Source: an uncultured Flavobacteriaceae bacterium (lineage in GTDB: Bacteria > Bacteroidota > Bacteroidia > Flavobacteriales > Flavobacteriaceae). Taken from it: 23,310 nt of DNA. The notes below the pieces were generated by a model. That model was given only the letters and a program-made list of their open reading frames with translations. It was not told the DNA's origin and ran no database searches. The stretch lies in the NCBI GenBank assembly GCA_913044085.1, contig CAJWNW010000015.1, positions 1 through 23,310 on the forward strand, in the 5' to 3' direction. Made by a program: the position numbers and the translations under genes. This document shows, piece by piece, positions 21,404-23,310 of the stretch (within the stretch, counting starts at the first letter, position 1; each line of letters opens with the position of its first letter).

Positions 21404-21853
21404 GTGTGCCAAAAAAATATTAAATTTGATTTGAATCCTGAATTAAAAATTATCAGATTACTTAAACTTACATCCCCACTTATCTCTATCTTAGTTTTAA
21501 TACTGAATTGTAAACAAAGCAAAGAAGCCGAAATTATATCAGTTGAGACCGCCAATTCTCAAAGCCATATTGAAACATCCCAAGCTAATGTGATAAATTA
21601 TGCTACTGCGACTTTCACCATCAAAGGAATGAGTTGCGAAATGGGTTGTGCAAGAGCGATTGAAAATAAATTATCCAAATTAGATGGAATGTCCAGGGCA
21701 AGCGTAAACTTCAAAGAAGAAATGGCGACGGTTAAATTTGATGCTAATAAAGTTGATGAAACCCTTTTGATTTCAACAGTTACTTCGGTAAGTCAAACAT
21801 TGAGCTTCTCGCTTGAGGATTTTAAAATGATTTTAGAAACCTCCAAGGAATAA
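21404..21853 (+). CDS. HMA-domain (heavy-metal-associated) lipoprotein
   Basis: A small exported protein with one heavy-metal-associated domain. After a hydrophobic segment comes a probable lipidation site ILVLILNCKQSKE (Cys37), so it is likely a membrane-anchored lipoprotein. Residues ~68-149 are the HMA fold with the metal motif GMSCEMGCARAIENKL. The spacing is CxxxC rather than the standard CxxC, a variant I know from other Bacteroidota. RASVNFKEEMATVKFD is the conserved middle of the fold. No ATG precedes the signal segment; the start is GTG at 21404 or TTG at 21431, and I give the longer form. Likely metal is copper or another soft metal, by inference. No P-type ATPase lies beside it. 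Confidence 0.83.
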   Translation: MCQKNIKFDLNPELKIIRLLKLTSPLISILVLILNCKQSKEAEIISVETANSQSHIETSQANVINYATATFTIKGMSCEMGCARAIENKLSKLDGMSRASVNFKEEMATVKFDANKVDETLLISTVTSVSQTLSFSLEDFKMILETSKE

Positions 21854-21873
21854 AGATTCCTACTGTTTTATGA

Positions 21874-21889
21874 TTGGTTTTTGAACCAA
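21874..21889. other. Small hairpin between converging HMA and pepP genes
   Basis: TTGGTT and AACCAA pair around a TTTG loop. Neither strand has a T-run directly after the stem, so it is not a convincing intrinsic terminator. It may mark or protect mRNA 3' ends, and it is the only structure seen in this 39-base convergent gap. Confidence 0.3.
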
Positions 21890-21892
21890 GCG

Positions 21893-23185
21893 TCAAGCAT
21901 TCATTAAAAATTCAATTTCGTCAATTTCTATGGGGACGTCTTTCATAAGATTTATTGGCGCGCCAGAGCTTTGAACAACCACATCGTCCTCCAAGCGAAT
22001 GCCCATTTTTTCTTGAGGAATATAAATGCCAGGCTCTACTGTAAAAACCATATTTTCAACCATAGGTGTCTTTAGTGCACCATAATCATGGGTATCCAAA
22101 CCCATATGGTGTGAAGTCCCGTGCATAAAATATTTTTTATATGCAGGCTCTTTTGGGTTTTGATTTTGAACCGCCGCTTTGTCAAGCAATCCAAGGTCTA
22201 ATAGCTCCGAAGTCATTATTTTTCCAACTTCTTTGTGATAAGCTTCCCAAAGTGTCCCTGAAACAAGCATTTTAGTCGCTTCATTTTTAACATTTAAAAC
22301 AGCTTGATAAACCGCTTTTTGACGCGCTGTAAAACGGCCGTTGACTGGAATGGTTCGCGTCATATCACTGGAATAATTGGCATATTCAGCACCCACGTCC
22401 ATCAACAACATATCGCCATCGTTACAGCGTTGATTGTTTGCAATATAATGTAAAACACAAGCATTATAGCCAGATCCAATAATGGGCGTATAAGCAAATC
22501 CTTTAGACCGATTTTTTAAAAACTCATGGGCATATTCTGCCTCAATTTCATATTCCATGACACCAGGCTCAACAAAACCCAGAACACGTCGAAAACCTTT
22601 TTCGGTAATATTGCAAGCTTTTCGAATCAGTTCAATCTCTTGTGGTTCTTTGACACCGCGAAGCGATTCCATAATGCAAAAATTATTTTCAATTCTGTGT
22701 TTAGGGTAATTAGATTTTACGTGTTTTATAAAACGATCTTCACGCGTTTCCATTTCCACAGCCTTGCGATAGTGGTTGTTATTATTAAAGTAAACGATTT
22801 CGGCCTCTTTCATGAGTATATCAAAAATGGAATCAAAGTCACTCAACCAATAAACAGTTTGAACGCCAGAAACCTCAGTTGCTTGTTTTTTACTAAGCTT
22901 GGACCCTTCCCAAATGGCAATGTGTTCATTGGTTTCCTTCAAAAATAAAATTTCCTTGTGCTTTGAATTTTTAGCGTCTGGAAAAAGTATAAGTACACTT
23001 TCCTCTTGATCGACACCGCTTAAGTAAAAAATATTACGATGCTGGTGAAAAGGCAAAGTACTGTCAGCACCCGTACTAAAAACGTCATTAGAATTGAAAA
23101 CAGCCAAGGCAGATGATTGCATTTGAGCCGCAAACTTAACTCTGTTACTAACAAACAATCCGGAATCTATGGAGTGGTACTTCAT
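21893..23185 (-). CDS. pepP: Xaa-Pro aminopeptidase (aminopeptidase P, M24 family)
   Basis: A cytoplasmic dimetal peptidase that removes an N-terminal residue preceding proline. The 430-residue protein has an N-terminal creatinase-like domain (1 to about 170) and a pita-bread catalytic domain. All five metal ligands are visible: Asp263 and Asp274 in LLMDVGAEYANYSSDMTR, His359 in HGTSHHMGLDTHD, Glu384 in VEPGIY, and Glu399 in RLEDDVVV. His355 and His366 match the additional active-site histidines of aminopeptidase P, which favours this over prolidase or methionine aminopeptidase. It is a single gene converging on the HMA gene, with a TAnnTTTG element upstream. Confidence 0.95.
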   Translation of the reverse strand: MKYHSIDSGLFVSNRVKFAAQMQSSALAVFNSNDVFSTGADSTLPFHQHRNIFYLSGVDQEESVLILFPDAKNSKHKEILFLKETNEHIAIWEGSKLSKKQATEVSGVQTVYWLSDFDSIFDILMKEAEIVYFNNNNHYRKAVEMETREDRFIKHVKSNYPKHRIENNFCIMESLRGVKEPQEIELIRKACNITEKGFRRVLGFVEPGVMEYEIEAEYAHEFLKNRSKGFAYTPIIGSGYNACVLHYIANNQRCNDGDMLLMDVGAEYANYSSDMTRTIPVNGRFTARQKAVYQAVLNVKNEATKMLVSGTLWEAYHKEVGKIMTSELLDLGLLDKAAVQNQNPKEPAYKKYFMHGTSHHMGLDTHDYGALKTPMVENMVFTVEPGIYIPQEKMGIRLEDDVVVQSSGAPINLMKDVPIEIDEIEFLMNA

Positions 23186-23199
23186 ATTTTAGGTTTTCC

Positions 23200-23207
23200 C
23201 AAATGTA
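23200..23207 (-). promoter_or_regulatory. Putative -7 promoter element of pepP
   Basis: The minus strand reads TACATTTG, an exact TAnnTTTG match 14 bases before the pepP ATG. I see no -33 TTG at normal spacing. The rest of the right edge (23208-23310) is very A/T-rich and holds no gene that I can support. Confidence 0.4.
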
Positions 23208-23310
23208 AATATTTTCAATTAGATGCTAAAAAAATTATATGCAAATTAAAAAGACGAATGTTTCTATTTATATAATTTCTAAATAATAAAAATTAATAGT
23301 TAAACCTATT

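Noticed and set aside
1..23310. Mobile elements, CRISPR arrays, toxin-antitoxin or phage-defence genes
   Set aside because: No transposase, integrase, regularly spaced repeats or defence-type domains were seen on either strand; the genes are core type with similar composition throughout.

Overview
The window looks like ordinary chromosome from a member of the Bacteroidota, most likely a marine-type Flavobacteriaceae species. The DNA is AT-rich, start codons lack Shine-Dalgarno sequences, and several genes have a TAnnTTTG promoter element. Lineage markers include DUF3098, DUF3127, a long ribosomal protein L21 and a CxxxC-type HMA lipoprotein. I see no transposase, integrase, phage gene, CRISPR array, tRNA or rRNA. 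Nearly all genes are conserved housekeeping or lineage-core genes, and the interesting signals are in their details.

Left part (1-9026): the 5' portion of leuS runs off the left edge and diverges from a tight plus-strand operon ftsX - DUF3098 - uppP - truB (cell division, cell-wall lipid carrier recycling, tRNA modification). Converging on it is a minus-strand cluster read as flavin reductase-like protein -> DUF3127 OB-fold-like protein -> two tandem polyphosphate kinase 2 genes. An orphan membrane histidine kinase (plus) overlaps tail to tail with the minus-strand greA - HIT operon. The greA leader carries a terminator-like hairpin next to its predicted promoter.

Middle part (9191-13893): a small lipoprotein looks like a Rieske-type fold that has lost its iron-sulfur ligands. 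A TonB-dependent receptor follows; its leader contains a clear TPP riboswitch, so it is probably an outer-membrane thiamin transporter. Upstream on the same strand, a translationally coupled set (4'-phosphopantetheinyl transferase, PnuC-family permease, NadR-like kinase) supplies a plausible inner-membrane transporter and trapping kinase. These three lie upstream of the riboswitch and are not under its direct cis control.

Right part (14003-23310): ahcY (S-adenosylhomocysteine hydrolase) and a GNAT acetyltransferase each end in a strong terminator. The rplU-rpmA ribosomal operon follows, with L21 carrying an Ala/Lys/Pro linker and a Rho_N/SAP-like C-terminal segment. Divergent from it is a pair of exported M16 peptidases, the first with an intact zinc site and the second without, plus an extra C-terminal domain. 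The window closes with an EamA-type exporter, an HMA-domain lipoprotein without an ATG start, and a Xaa-Pro aminopeptidase.

I found no wholly new multi-gene system. The observations most worth a second look are the SSB-like C-terminal tip of the DUF3127 protein beside two PPK2 genes, the terminator-like hairpin in the greA leader (compare the E. coli GraL RNAs), the ligand-less Rieske-like lipoprotein, and the riboswitch-controlled TonB receptor next to a PnuC/NadR-like pair.
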